Below are positions 47,764 through 60,646 of a stretch of 64,000 nucleotides of DNA, in pieces. The notes beneath the pieces were generated by a model. The model was not told the origin of the DNA. It searched no databases and worked only from the letters and a program-made list of their open reading frames with translations. Position numbers and translations under genes: made by a program. Position 1 is the first letter of the stretch. Each line of letters opens with the position of its first letter. Origin of the DNA: Rhyacophila brunnea (Eukaryota; Arthropoda; Insecta; Trichoptera; Rhyacophilidae); the NCBI GenBank assembly GCA_022495005.1, contig JAGYXB010001997.1:2170001-2234000 (forward strand). Reading direction: 5' to 3'.

Positions 47764-48741
47764 CATATTATCGTAGGTATTATTTATAATTACATAGGTA
47801 AATTCATAGTACCTACCAATTTGAAGAATAACCTATCTACAAACAGAATCTTAAATTTATTATTTGTCATGGCGCCGCTGAAAGTCGTCTACGGAGGGTG
47901 CAAGGCCCTCTTAGAGGGCGGGCATTTGAAGGGTGCGTCTGACGTCTGCACACCCTCCCAACACCCTGCCTACGTCAATTTAAGTTGCTGAACGTGATGT
48001 ACTGGAGCATGAGCTATCTTTACTCGTCATAAATAAAATTTTAATAATTTATTTTAATACAATAATAATATGCATATTATGCTATTGGTGATTTTATTAC
48101 GCTAGTTGATATTATTATCGTTGATAATATATTTACGTCAAACTCTATTTGCGTATTCTCTTAAAGAATCATCATTATTTTTTGTTTTAAATAATTATGT
48201 TATACTTACTTAATTTATTATTTAAATACTTACCTACATGTGGGATTACTGCCAAAAGTTGGTAAGTCTCAAAACTATGTTATGGAGTAATTGCAATTTT
48301 TATTTTGACATGTTCTCTAAAATCAGACTTAATGCTAATTTGTTTGTGCTTTATGTGCTTGTTCTATATTATATCGAATGACCGTGATTGTTTTCTAGCA
48401 TACATATTTATATATGGATACATAATCCGTTGTTAACTCTAAATACCTAAATAATCGACTTAACAACTTTTGGCAACGTTTATCGGTTTCCATCACAAAA
48501 CTAATTTTTGTGCAAATAATAGTAATAAAATAAATCGATGATAATACATATCATATTGTGCTTACTACAATAATTCAATATTGTTATCTATGTGCATGTG
48601 ACGATAATATAGACAAATTATTGTCCATTTGTAACTAACTAATGATTACACGGTTACTGTAACTTCCAGTGTGGGTAAGCAGGCTGCAACAGCGGCGGAT
48701 TTTCTTTGACGCAGATGACAGTTAGGCCTTGTTCTTGTTCG

Positions 48742-48888
48742 CATGGCGCGTGTCTCGCCGCGAGTGAGTGTGGACACCTCAATAAGGCCACCTGTACCTA
48801 GACCACGCGCGACAGTCGTCACGGTGCGATTGGACGGCTCAATGAGGTCGCATGTACCTGGAATGCGCGCGAGTCAAAACGCGCCATG
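48742..48888. repeat. GC-rich inverted-repeat block
   Basis: CATGGCGCG at 48742 is inverted as CGCGCCATG ending 48888. Between them about 35 bp are tandemly repeated at a 62-bp spacing (TCAAT-AGG.C-CATGTACCT-GA). The block is far more GC-rich than its surroundings, and an open frame across it looks incidental. Confidence 0.45.
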
Positions 48889-49921
48889 TTTTGGAGCGCC
48901 ATCCATGCAATTATTAAATGATACCAAAATCTTATATTTTATTTTAATATAATAAAATAGTACGCCGGGCTTCTACGTCACTAAACTCACCACTCAGCCA
49001 CACACTGACTGCTTACGGGCGTCAAAATAAAATAATAGGTACACTTTATGTTTATGAGATGATATTTCGTGGGAAAGGAATTTTTTTCGCCTGCGGCACT
49101 AACACAGTCTACAACTCTACGCTCTACCTACACACTCTCAGTGGCGATTTTAGCTATGTTAAGACCAGAAGCGCAGGCAAATTTGGAGCTGCCCTCCTTT
49201 CGAAAACTTTGCCTGTGCGATAAATTATCGTTGGATGTTAAAAATATACCAATTGTTATGTTGCCAAGATTTCAAAACATCTTTGATATTTTACAAAAAA
49301 AAAATGATTGGAAAACCAACGCATATTTTTAAGATTCTGTATATTATTGATTATTCGACGAAGCATTCACTTCATCGGGCGGCGTCGTGGAAAACCGCCA
49401 CTGCACTTAAAGCATGTCAGACAAAATGGGAAAATAATTTCCCGATGCAGATTTAAAAAAGAGAATCCGTATTGTTAGGTAGGTATCTCTTGTGATTTAA
49501 ATAATACATGTTACAATTAATTCTTTATTTGAAATAATGGCAACAAGCGAACCAAAGCCGCGCTATTTCTGTTCATAAACAGAACAAATAAACAACGAGT
49601 CCGCTACGTGGGTATTCATTAGACGGAGGCCAGTCTATATGGATAATACACCTTCAAATTAAAAGTGAAACAAGATGTCAGGCACGTATGCAATATTCAG
49701 AAAAATCAATAGTTTTTATCAACGGACGGCGATAACAGCAAATAACAACAAGTTAGTTAGTTTACTATTATTTATTTTAAACGTCTTAGTAAACAATAAA
49801 AAAACACTATCGTATAAAAAGATTACAAAACTATCACCTCGGAATAATAATTGGTACTTATTACAATAGGTAATATATTTATCTTGATTTATCTACCTGT
49901 AACGCATAAGAGAAAACATTT

Positions 49922-50516
49922 ATGAAGGGTAAAGGGGAAAAAGAGGGATGTCAGATTTGTTAAAATGTTCAGGAGATAAAATTTAAGATTGCAACACTCA
50001 ATTCACCTCTTTTCTACCACTTTGTTTTTTTATGTACCTGCCTATTGGTTTAAGTTCATTTATTTATTTATTCTAATAAAGCCAAAACCATAGAAATCTT
50101 TTACTTTTGAAGGTATAAAATAAATCAGAAATTTGTAATAAAATGTAAGATGTCGTTTAACATCCCCCTTTTTGCACTGATTATAATCACAAGATGGGGT
50201 AAATAACAGTAATGAAAGTTTTTTGAGAGATATTTATTTATATAAGTACTATTATGAAGTACATACAAGCAAAAAATGGTAATCTTAATTAATTAGAATG
50301 ATAATGATAATCTCTTGAAATAAGGTTCGATAACCACCCTTTTAGCCTGTTTCAAAATTTTAAACTGGAATATCTTATGACTCGAAGCTTTTTTACTCTA
50401 TCATAGAGGTTAAGTGTTGCGAGATATTGTTAAAGTACATAAAATTTGCTACTAGGTGACATTCAAATCTTTTCGCAAATTTAGTGACATCATGACTTTT
50501 CCCCTGTACCCTTCAT
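49922..50516. mobile_element. TA-flanked MITE
   Basis: ATGAAGGGTAAAGGGGAAAA at the left is inverted at the right (TTTTCCCCTGTACCCTTCAT). TA is present at each end. GCAACACT and AGAGGT-AA motifs are inverted further inside. No ORF. Confidence 0.6.
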
Positions 50517-51778
50517 AATATGTAGGAGAGAGTGAGACAGGGAGAAGATGTATTAACAGAAAAATTACACAAATAAATGAATTATTTATTTTAATCGGGT
50601 CGTGAAAGAAAACAAAACTATTGGATACTCTCATAATAGTTTGACAGCTGATGCTTAGTGTACTGCCGTCCTAAGCGAAAGAGCAGTATCTCAAAAATGT
50701 TAACTTTTGGCTATGAGCAATTTTGTAAAGATACAAACCGCACCACTTTGTAAATTATTATTTGATGTTTATATGCGATATAATACCTATTCTCATACTT
50801 ACCTAACTGCTTATGGGTTAATTTTAATTAAAAATTAAAAACTTAAGCTAATAAATGAGATACGTCCATTTTGCTTAGTAAATTTGGTTTCGAAATAATA
50901 GATACGACCTCGGCCTTTATGATGTTGTAGGAAAACTTACATTTATTTTCAAAAACTTGCATTCTTTTATACTTTCGTACAAATCAAGTTTTAAATATCA
51001 TGTTAATTATATCTAATGGCCAACTAATGCAAACGCGCCAGTCGCGTTGTCAGCACTAAATGATGTGCGAAGCAGTGGCGATGCGCCTTTGAGAGCGCTG
51101 GAGCGGTGAACACCTACCCACTCAATTTATGCGAAAAGATTTTTTTTTAAATAAGTATTTCATTTATTAAAAGTGTTCTGATCTATTACCGTATTCATTA
51201 ATTCATATACAAAAACAAATTGTAATAAGTATGTGTTTTTAACCGGCTATTTTAAATATAATATAAGTACAATAATTCACGCGTCGCGCTGGCATCGTCC
51301 GTGTGGTTTCGCTTTGCCAAATGCAATGTTATTCGGGAGCGAGTTCCTCGATCGCACAAGCAATCATGCCTTGTTACGAGAATGAGTGCGACAGCAATAA
51401 TATTCGTCTGTAGGTGATAGCGTGAGATAGCAATACTTCTTCGAGCGCCACTCAATGTCGCCAAGGCGCGTTCCATACTCGAACCGTATAAACGTATAAC
51501 CAAAAAAAGACTTTGTCTACGAACATTTTCACACACGGTTTATATACGTCTGAGTTGCGCGAGCCGCTCAGGCCTCGTAAGACGCCCAGTAAAACCTCCC
51601 GAAAGCGGATTCATATTATTAATAATTATTGTAAATTAATAATTACATATTACAGCTTGGATATTTTTTATAATGCTGATATTGCCTCAGCATTATTTAA
51701 CATTATAATTGCAAAAAATCTTATTGAGACATTTACGAATTTTTTTTACTATTAAACTTAATTATTTGCACTATTCCG

Positions 51779-52508
51779 ATGACATCAGTGGAAAGTGAAA
51801 GATGTTTTACCACACTCAAATGGATCAAGTATTTTAGCAGAAACACCATCACGCAACCAAGATTGAAGGCATTATATATGCCAGTGGCGAAGGGTGGAGG
51901 TAGGCTGTAAAGATCCGCCATAAGTATTACACACTTAACTTTGTCAGTCATACATACTTGTTTTCATTGAAATAAGACTACATTTTACAGATGGTGTTGG
52001 TTAGTTTTTAAAATTCAATTAAACCCTGCGAAAACCAAGCCATAATAGATAATAATCAAAAAATACTCGTATATCTATAAAATATCTAAAATTATGCAAT
52101 TAAATCATACATAAATTTGGATATTTTATAGATAGAATAATAATTTTTATCTATTATAGTTTGGTTTAGGCAGAGCTTGATGAATTAAAAAAATGAACCA
52201 ACAATATGTGTAATATGTATTCTTAATCTAACGAAAACAAATAAGTAAGAATGAAAAAGTGTGCACAATTTTGTCATATCGCCTAAAATATACCAATACT
52301 ATTATGGTTTGGTTGAGACAGGGTTTAATTGATTTTTAAAATCCAACCAATACCATCTGTAAATTGTAGTCTTATTTCAATAAAAACATATACATTTGAC
52401 TGAAAAAGGTTAATGAGCACTATTTATGGCGGATCTTAACAGCCTACCTCCACCCTTCGCCACTGATATATGCTCAGTATCCAAAAAATAATGAATTTGT
52501 GTCGATGA
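51779..52508 (+). pseudogene. hAT transposase C-terminal fragment split by a MITE
   Basis: TSVESERCFTTLKWIKYFSR and TQPRLKALYM are followed by the MITE 51882..52465; the frame then resumes LSIQK before a stop at 52506. Compared with 13119..13337 the same motif order (SVESERCF / RLxALxMLSI) is evident, so the MITE landed within the conserved dimerisation region. Confidence 0.82.
51882..52465. mobile_element. hAT MITE (CAGTGGCGAAGG family), copy 2
   Basis: Perfect 8-bp target duplication ATATATGC (51874..51881, 52466..52473). Ends CAGTGGCGAAGGGTGGAGGT and ACCTCCACCCTTCGCCACTG are exact inverses. 584 bp without coding capacity. Confidence 0.92.
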
Positions 52509-52689
52509 AGAAAGTCAGAAGAATGGATTTCTCATACAAATGAACAATAACATAGGTACTTTTAAAAAAAGTGAACTCCCAGTAAAATAACTCACCGATC
52601 GCCACTGGTGCGAAGTGTTATTACTTCTAAAATCGTTCTCAGCACACACGACTAACTGTCATTTTGCTTGACAGGAACGTTTGAAACAT

Positions 52690-53143
52690 GATGTAATATG
52701 AAAGACTTTCTTGCCATAGAACTGTATATTTCCAAAATTCTTTGTTAAGAAACTGCGTCCTTTTTTCAGATATCATTTCAGCGCACTTATGAGCATATTT
52801 TTTCAGTATCACAACCATTTTTTACTGCATGCATTTCTGCTATTTTTTGCAACTTTTGTTTTTTTAGTTCTTTTAAACACAAATCAAACTTTTTTCTCTT
52901 TCTAATTAATCCCTTTTTTGTGTAAAGGACATCACTGTTGCGTTTACGTTCACTAAAAATTTCACCTGTGCCATTATTCTCATTAATCTCACCCTCATCC
53001 AATATTTGCCGAATATCTTCAGTGACAGTGTTATTAGAACTGACAGGATTAACTGGCTCAAGTTCTAATAATAATGAAGAATCTTCAACTATAATATCAT
53101 TTATTGGAGATTCTGTTTGATTCAAAGAAGTAACATCATACAT
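52690..53143 (-). pseudogene. N-terminal part of a DUF7869-type protein, frameshifted
   Basis: An acidic N-terminal stretch, then RKRKKFDLCLKELKKQKLQK and AVKNGCDTEK; after a one-base slip in an A-run near 52790 the frame continues HKCAEMISEKRTQFLNKEFW. Cys-rich GC/KC followed by (I)SE+.R..(L)...FW is typical of the start of DUF7869-type proteins. The catalytic part is missing, replaced by other sequence. Confidence 0.55.
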
Positions 53144-54774
53144 AGTGGCAGTAGCAGTAGCAGGACTAACTGGCGGCCAAAAATAATATCACATTACATC
53201 TACGTTGGTCTGAAATGATAAATCACGTATTATAAGTAATATTGTATTTTTTGGCCTTTATCTGATACACTATAAATACGGACATAATATTGAATTATAT
53301 CGATTAAAACAAATCAAAGTTACCTTCAAAACACAATATGTTTTCATCCTGAAGCATTTCTGAAACCATACCCACCCAAATTGTTCTGCATTGCCTCACC
53401 AACATCAGGTTCCGAACATTTAACAGTTTCTGAAATGACGTAAGTCCGCACTTAACGGCCCACGTGCGCCGCGTCGCGTAGGTCAAAATTGAGGTTTTAT
53501 GGTATTTTCAAAGCATAAGCCAGGACATTTCCTAAACGTTGTAGATAATCTATTTATATTATTTTGAAGCCTGATTATCCTTTATATTTATTTTTAACAA
53601 TTGATGACTACATAAAGTATTTTTAATACATACAATAGTATTCTTTTAAACCTCTCGATCTTTAGAATATAGTTAAGATTTTCTAGATATATTAATTTTT
53701 AAAGGTATTTATAAAATCATTAGTGAAATTAATATTAATATTATACAGTGAAATATTTACTTATAATCTCTTTGATCCCAAATTTGACAAGAATTCGGCA
53801 TTTTATTATTCAACACGATTAACACATTTGAAGATAAATGAAGTAGGGAGTAAGATCATGTTAACACGCGTGTTTGAAGATATATCGAACCGAAAAAAAA
53901 TCGTTTCAGCAACAGCTAAATTATTCTTTATTAATTCTTTCTCAGTTTTAGATATAGATTTCAGAATACTTACTTTGAAAACAACCAAATTTCGCAACAA
54001 TCGCTGATAATATTGTAGTATAAAAGAATATAAAAGTCGATTTGATCGAATTTGATTGACATAACTTCACATGCATTTTTTCGAGAAATTTAAATGCATT
54101 GTATTTGAATAATATTAATGTCTTACCTAATTCCTTTATATTTTATTGACACATTATCATCATTTTCATCGCTCTTGAATACACTCTTGATATATTTTTG
54201 ATGAAAACACGCTTGTCAAACCTACAATAATACACGCCGAAACGTCAAGCCGACAATTATGGCATTGTCGCTAGCGAAATATTGTGAGCTTTTTCGGTCA
54301 TAATGGTAAGCGAAAAGGGCGTATCTCAGAGATTCCACTAAACCGCTTAGGAAATTGAGATACTGCTATTGCGCTTAGGATTTCATTGTGATTTTGAGAT
54401 ACGCCATATTTAATTAGCTTATTTTACCTATTTAAAAATGAGATGCGGCTACATCGCTTAGGAAAATAGATGTGGCACCCCCTGAATGTTCATAAGGCAA
54501 CAAAAACCAGAAAACGAAAAAAAGTGAGATACCGCTCTTTCGCTTAGGACGGCAGTGTAGTACTAGCATATCGAGTATATTATTGAAAGTATGAAACGAC
54601 ATTACAATTATTAATTTGTGACACTTCTTTGGCAGAATTAAGCCACATCACAAAATTGCATTTTAATAATATTATTATGCAAATTTTCATAATCGGTGTG
54701 AAAAGGGAACATTATTATTACAGAAGCCTTGGAAGTGATTTTTTTTCTTTCTTGAAGTGGGAAGAAGATTGCGA

Positions 54775-55021
54775 GGGCCTACAGGCAGAAGTCACTAACT
54801 CCAGTGTTGACGAAATTGAGATTTTAATGTCATTATATAGAAAAAGTAATGCTGCTTGACTGGCAGAAGTCACGATTTAAGATTATTGAACATATAAAAC
54901 AAAAGTAATGAATAACTCAAAAAATAAAGATTTTACAACCATTTTAAGAATACCAAAAACACAAAACTTTGATTATCTCAGAACTGTGTATTTGGAGTTA
55001 GTGACTTCTGCCTGTACGCCC
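54775..55021. mobile_element. 247-bp MITE
   Basis: GGGCCTACAGGCAGAAGTCA plus CTAACTCCA at the left is inverted at 54993..55021 with one mismatch. A third GGCAGAAGTCAC copy lies at 54861. No clear target duplication. Confidence 0.7.
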
Positions 55022-57304
55022 ACGGTAGTATTTGAAATGGATTTTTTATTGCAAATATTTTTTTTGTTAGGACGTCATCGTACGGGCACGGATAATTTAG
55101 CCAACTGACAGCCTTCTTCACAGCTTGGTTCCATCTTTCCCGGCACACAGCGACATTTATCAGTGGATTTTTTTAATTTGATCTTTCCATATAGAAGAGC
55201 TCATGTAAGTCTTAACCGATATTTGACCTTACCAATTACCATGAGTTTTTCTAAGTTGCCATCATTCGCTATTAATTTAAGTATTAGAAGAGCTACATTA
55301 ATTTTATTAGTCCTGCGTGTGAGCTGGCCGTGAAAATTTACTCATAATACCTAGATCGGCATAGAAAAACGACAGTTCTATTTCTGAAAGCACCCGAACG
55401 CCACTACTAACTGTACGAGTCCTACACGTGCAATATATTTATTATTTATTTTATTTTCAATCATTATAAATTATAACAAAAAACTTTACCCTAATCGTAT
55501 TATTATATTACAAAAATATCTGTGTCTCTTTATCAGTAATTTTTATACATATATCATATTATTATGTAGTATTTATTTTATTTATTATACTTTAGTAACA
55601 TGATACCTAAAATAAATACTGATAAAGTTGTAATCTGACCTCACAAAAAACAGAAATATTGTATAAGTATGACAAAATTTGGACAGATAAATTAAAAATT
55701 ATTCAGGTTTTACGTATTACTGAAATATTTCATACACTTTATATTATGTAATATTTTTTTACTGATGTCTATAATAATATCATAAGGAAGTACGTATTAT
55801 GTACTTCCTTATGTAAATACAAACATGTTTTACATACCTACGCGCCATAATATGTCCTTGTTTTTAGACAACCAAAAAACTTTCGCCGAACTTATTAGTC
55901 CTTGGAAGAATTTCGGGCTTGCAGGTTCAAAAAATAGTGCGAACATTTATGTAGTACATTAGGAGACAAGAATTTATTTTACGATGACGAAAATAACTCA
56001 TCAACCGTGACATATCGCCCCCGGGTCAATATACTATTGTACAGACATTGACATTACTACGTACATTAATATCCATAATACAAAAGCATCTCTCAAGTTC
56101 AGACCAATACACAAACATATGCCCGCAAACAATTTATGTAATATTGGCATCGATTTACTCAACTTGTTTACTTACATTTTGTAACCCGTTATCCTTAGTT
56201 CCTAAATTATTGATTTATAGACCAAAGACCTCCAGACCAAAATACATGATGTACATAAATAAACAAATAAACATTCTTACATACTATGTATAAGCACTGT
56301 TTATGTATTGTTCGTTGTATTACACCACGGGTGGTCAACTTGTGTAAATGCATTGAAGTGTGGCCATATTTTGGTGGAACATTTTTACTGTTTCATGGGA
56401 AGTGGCGAGGCGTTGTCATGTGGATTGTTTTGATTAAAGCAACCAAATTTGTAAGATTTTGCTGGTTTCATGTGTATATAAAGGCAAAACTTTACAAATT
56501 ATTTTTATGCGCTGTGTCCTTAAGATAATATAGTATTTTTCTTTCACAAACTAAAATTTCTTCTTTATTTCGAAATGCGTAGGTAATTTAATTTTTGAAA
56601 AACACAAAAGTAATACAAAAAATAATATTCATTAATTGAAATATAATATGTAGAAAAATCTCTCACGTCTGATTCTGATGGACTGTGATAGACTTTTTCG
56701 ATTGGCAACTTGAAAAGCTAATGAAAAGTAATTTGATTCTAAATTTTAAAAAATGTCAATTAGGGTATTAATAATTATTGTAAATAGATTTTTTTTAAAC
56801 CATTGTGTTAAGTTGTAAAATGTTACAACACAAACATAGACCTATCCAAACCAACCCGCTTCGCAACACTCGAACGTATCGCGAGGCTTTTGATGAGAAG
56901 CATCAGCAGTTTTTTAGACCTGGGAATGTCTCAAGAGCAGATATCCAAGACTAAGGTCGCCACACACTTAAGCGTGTTGTGACTGAGCTTACATAGAAGT
57001 GACCATGGGATAGACGAGCACGGTGAACTAACATATATAAATTATCATAATTATTAATAAATATATAGTACAAAAAAAAATCTAAAACAATACGGGGATA
57101 CAACCTTATGTGAAGAGATCTTCGCACTCGTAATAAAAGGTAAAATATAATAATGTAGCACGGTTATTGATTGTATTTCGCTATACATATACAATGAATG
57201 CATTTCGTAGCACCGGCTACGAGCTACGTGCTACGGACCAGCTACACCGCGGCGTAGACCTTACAAACCTACGCACAGTATTGGAATGTAAATGTTAATC
57301 AAGC
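55022..57304. other. Intergenic, nothing recognised as a gene
   Basis: AT-rich sequence. A CACGGGTGGTCAACTTG motif at 56325 resembles a hAT terminus, but no partner end was found. Open frames here lack recognisable motifs. Confidence 0.35.
55781..55813. repeat. Perfect 13-bp hairpin
   Basis: CATAAGGAAGTAC, a 7-base spacer, then GTACTTCCTTATG. It has no T-run or downstream gene to suggest a function. Confidence 0.7.
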
Positions 57305-57770
57305 GCGCGCATAGAACAACGGTTTGAAAGGGGAGCTCCATTTCGAAAAAATATCCAAAATAATTTATTATTGAATTTTAAGGTGACAGGAGGGGGCGGA
57401 GTTACCAAAATCTACCAGGTGCCACTGACATCCACATTTACCCCTTTACCCAGCCTACTACTTAAAGGTTTTCATCGCTTCAAGCACGGATCACCATACT
57501 TCACCGGGTACATTACCCATACCCAGACACTCCGCACTTTGATTCGAATGATGAACACCTGGCATGCAGTTATAACTACGTGTGCTATTAAAGAATGTGC
57601 ATGGCTTACTATTATTAGGATCGTTAGTGTCTGTTTATGTCGTCCGCACTGTGTTGTCTTTCAGACATGCCCCTCAGAATATTGAAGCAAACATTGGATG
57701 CTTCAGATGCGTGCACCCATTTTTCATGAGAGTCACATGTCTTCTAATGGCCACAGGACTTGTGTCGTCC
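57305..57770. repeat. Interspersed repeat R4, copy 2
   Basis: Diverged counterpart of 17570..17960 (CATACCCAGACACTCCGCAC, TCAGAATATTGAAGCAAACA). An open frame of about 100 codons crosses it but is not conserved in copy 1. Confidence 0.5.
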
Positions 57771-58022
57771 CGAGGCAAAGTGCTGCCCAGACTTAGAATG
57801 CAGTCATCTTTCATTTTTAGTTTCAAATTGTCTGTAAATTCTTTAGGGTAGGTTAGGTTAGGTACTTACATATTTTATTTTTTATGTTCGGCTATTTTAA
57901 ACAGACAAATACACCAAAAACCTTTAAATTGACATACATACTATCTACTGAGAACTATTAGATTATTTCCATGAAACTTACTATTAAACAGTGGTGGTTT
58001 CAGATACGTATAAGTCTGTGAC

Positions 58023-58313
58023 CACAGAACAGATCAATAAATATAATTCAGATATGCTATATACCCCAATACACTACATTTTGAAGCAGGGTTTTGAATG
58101 TGTGTGTCCTACAGAAATGAAACACACATTATATAACCTTCAATTACACCAATATTGAATGAACGTCAGTACATAAACCGAGAGTGGTTGTCAGAACGAA
58201 GGACAAGCTTAGAATGACGTATTCTTGATACGTGTTTAAGTTTATCCCATAACGGTTGCCTGTTACTCCACACCAGTTAGGTATTTCAGTCCCCATTAAT
58301 TCTGTGTTCCCTG
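58023..58313 (+). mobile_element. hAT MITE R1 copy c
   Basis: Perfect 8-bp target duplication TCTGTGAC (58015..58022, 58314..58321). Ends CACAGAACAG and GTTCCCTG define the R1 termini; 291 bp, uninterrupted. Confidence 0.88.
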
Positions 58314-58739
58314 TCTGTGACACTTGCAGTTGACACTGGAGGCCTCCTTGTAAAAATGTTACATGTGCGATAAACAGCCATTACAACATGTATTACAATG
58401 GGAATTACTTTGCAATAATAGTTATATTCTCAGGATCTTTCATGCTTCCATCATTTTTTAGACTAAGATGTTGATGCTTTCAAAGGAAGCGAATTACATC
58501 GTCTGCTTCATGGAAAACCGCCATTTCTCTCAAAATGTGTAATATTTGTATTCGTTCCTTCATTTTCTACCTTTTATAATATTGTGCAGCCCCTAGCCTC
58601 TATGCAACGCTTGTCTTGCCTACCCCTACGGGACATCATTGCCTAATTGTTGTTAAGACTGTTTGACAGTGAAATCATCCGGGTCAATATTCCTTTAATT
58701 AATAATTTTTTTTTTTCTGTTTCTGGCTGGGGTCCAGAC

Positions 58740-58760
58740 CCGAACCCCCCCCCCCCGTTA
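58740..58760. repeat. Poly-C run
   Basis: A run of about 13 C after CCCGAA, rare in this AT-rich window; the other long C-run is at about 3136. Confidence 0.8.
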
Positions 58761-59780
58761 TTTTTATTGGTCCAAAATTAACACGGAAAACATTCCATAC
58801 ACAAGGCGGTTATCAGCGGCTATCGTTATCTCCAATAATTGGTAAATTAGTAATACGGCGAAAATTTAAGTTGGTAGACATGTCGGTCAAATTCGGGTAT
58901 GGTTGTGCTGGCATATCCACCCAAACCCGCAAACTATTCTATTGAAACGTCAAACATATCAACATAGCCCACAATTGTATTAGTGATGTCATTGTGTTTG
59001 CAGCATGTGTGTGTGTTTTTTCCCCGACCATGTCCGATACTAACAAGATCATACGGGCCTATATCGTGGGGATCTATAATTTAAGTCTTTGGCCGTGACA
59101 AGACAAGTTCAAAACAGTTGCATATTGCATCTCTTTTCTCAATATGGAATAATTGACGTACTCTATCTTGCTCTAAAAGTTAACACAGTCAAGAGAGGGG
59201 CTGTTAAAAGACAGCACTTTTTGACAGTTCAGACTGTTAACTTATTGTAATAATTAACTGCCTGAATACGTTAAGTGATAGGTATATTTATCAGTTATCA
59301 CATTTACTTCTTTTTGGATGTTAAGTGATATGTTAGAATAGCCTCGCTGATGTTAATACAACACGGGCATACAAATTTGAAACATCAAAAATAAGGCGAA
59401 TTAAAATAGATAAGCATCCAGGTACCGACTTAGTAAGTTATGCTTGTAGAGAAACAGTGTAATCATCCGATAATACCCGTGAACTCGACAAGATTTTGAG
59501 TATTTTCAGTAGCGCGCCCATTATAATTACCCAAGTAATATAATATACTTTAATATAATGCCTATGTACTCCCATCTATAAAATTATGTGTGTTGGTTAC
59601 TTCTAAAACTACCAACAACTTCTAAAAGATTTTTGGCGTAAGCGAATTTTAGGGGAAGCACGAAAACCATCTATTTGACATGTATTTGGAAAAATAACAC
59701 TAGTTATACATTTTCAATCGTATGTTGAAAATACAGATGCGGTTTAGGTACATGGAGGCCCGAGGCACTGACAGGTTTTG

Positions 59781-59806
59781 TTATCGTAGGAGGCCTCCTA
59801 CGATAA
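59781..59806. repeat. Perfect 26-bp palindrome
   Basis: The half-site TTATCGTAGGAGG is followed at once by its reverse complement, with no spacer. Confidence 0.85.
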
Positions 59807-60154
59807 AAAAATAAAATGAAAACCATAAATTCCAACTAAGTACCAACGTTAAATACCTATCTAGTAAAATTAACACTGTCAATTATTAGTGAAGATGACA
59901 ATGTGTGCTATATTTATTGTATACAATTATCTACGTATCTTTTATGTTGTTGTATTATACGCCCGTTTGATGTTAGATGCAGGGATTTTGATATGCTTTG
60001 GGTAATATTATCATTTTCTTTTACTGTGTTAACTATCAATAATTCATGGTGGAAATGCATTGTATTATTAAAACGCAAATTATTGTATCGTACTGATTCC
60101 ATTTTTATATTCATGTATACCTACATAATATACTTATATTCTTTTTAACACTAC

Positions 60155-60335
60155 AACAGGCTCAGAGGCCCAAATGACTGTAGTTTATTTAGTTTTATAA
60201 GTGAAAGAAACACGCACACCCAGGATTTGAGAAAATCACATAGGTACACATATTGCGACGCTACCGGGAATCGAACCCGGAGCTCCCGAATGAAAGGCCA
60301 GCGGCTTACCCTTTGCGGCGGACGAAACCGGTCCA
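60155..60335 (-). mobile_element. Second tRNA-derived SINE family (S2)
   Basis: On the minus strand the head reads through TAAGCCGCTGGCC to a perfect B box GGTTCGATTCC (60277..60267), followed by a CCCGGTAGCG stem and a SINE-type body. It is unrelated in sequence to S1. The acceptor-stem complementarity expected of a functional tRNA gene is not evident, so I read it as a SINE. Confidence 0.65.
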
Positions 60336-60646
60336 GTTATATTTAATAAAAGTGGATTCAGTACGACAAAATTGACGTTTTATTTAAATTAATAATGGTA
60401 TTATTAATACTCAATTTGTGAAAAATACCTATGTACGCATCATTTTAAGATTTTAGTATAATAATTTAATAATGATATGACTGGTTTGAACTAATTCGTG
60501 GGGCCGATCGGTATCGGTTGCGTTATCTGCTAAAAAAATCTGCTTTAAAAAAATCGCCGCTGTAGACAAATTATTATGTGTAAAACAATACCGTATAATA
60601 TAAAGTATTTAAACATGTAGTAGTACATATTAGTATGATAAAATCA

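Larger units (their letters stand above)
50663..54556 (-). mobile_element. DUF7869-type transposon 2, 3.9 kb, defective
   Basis: A 32-bp inverted repeat begins ACTGCCGTCCTAAGCGAAAG (50663..50694) and is inverted at 54525..54556 with a single mismatch. A related unit (TGAGATAC-GC plus CGCTTAGGA) recurs about five times in the last 260 bp and once near 50855. The minus strand encodes the N-terminal part of a DUF7869-type protein. The element contains a hAT fragment and a hAT MITE. Confidence 0.75.

Noticed and set aside
51252..51536. 94-codon minus-strand frame in a GC-richer stretch
   Set aside because: No recognisable motif, no splice context, and it lies inside the 50663..54556 transposon.
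56325..56530. hAT terminus CACGGGTGGTCAACTTG
   Set aside because: No matching inverted partner or 8-bp duplication was found within a few kilobases.
57371..57685. About 100-codon plus-strand gene
   Set aside because: It overlaps repeat R4 and the frame is not kept in the other R4 copy.
60260..60330. Functional tRNA gene near 60.3 kb
   Set aside because: Perfect B box but no convincing acceptor stem or anticodon arm, and SINE-like downstream sequence.
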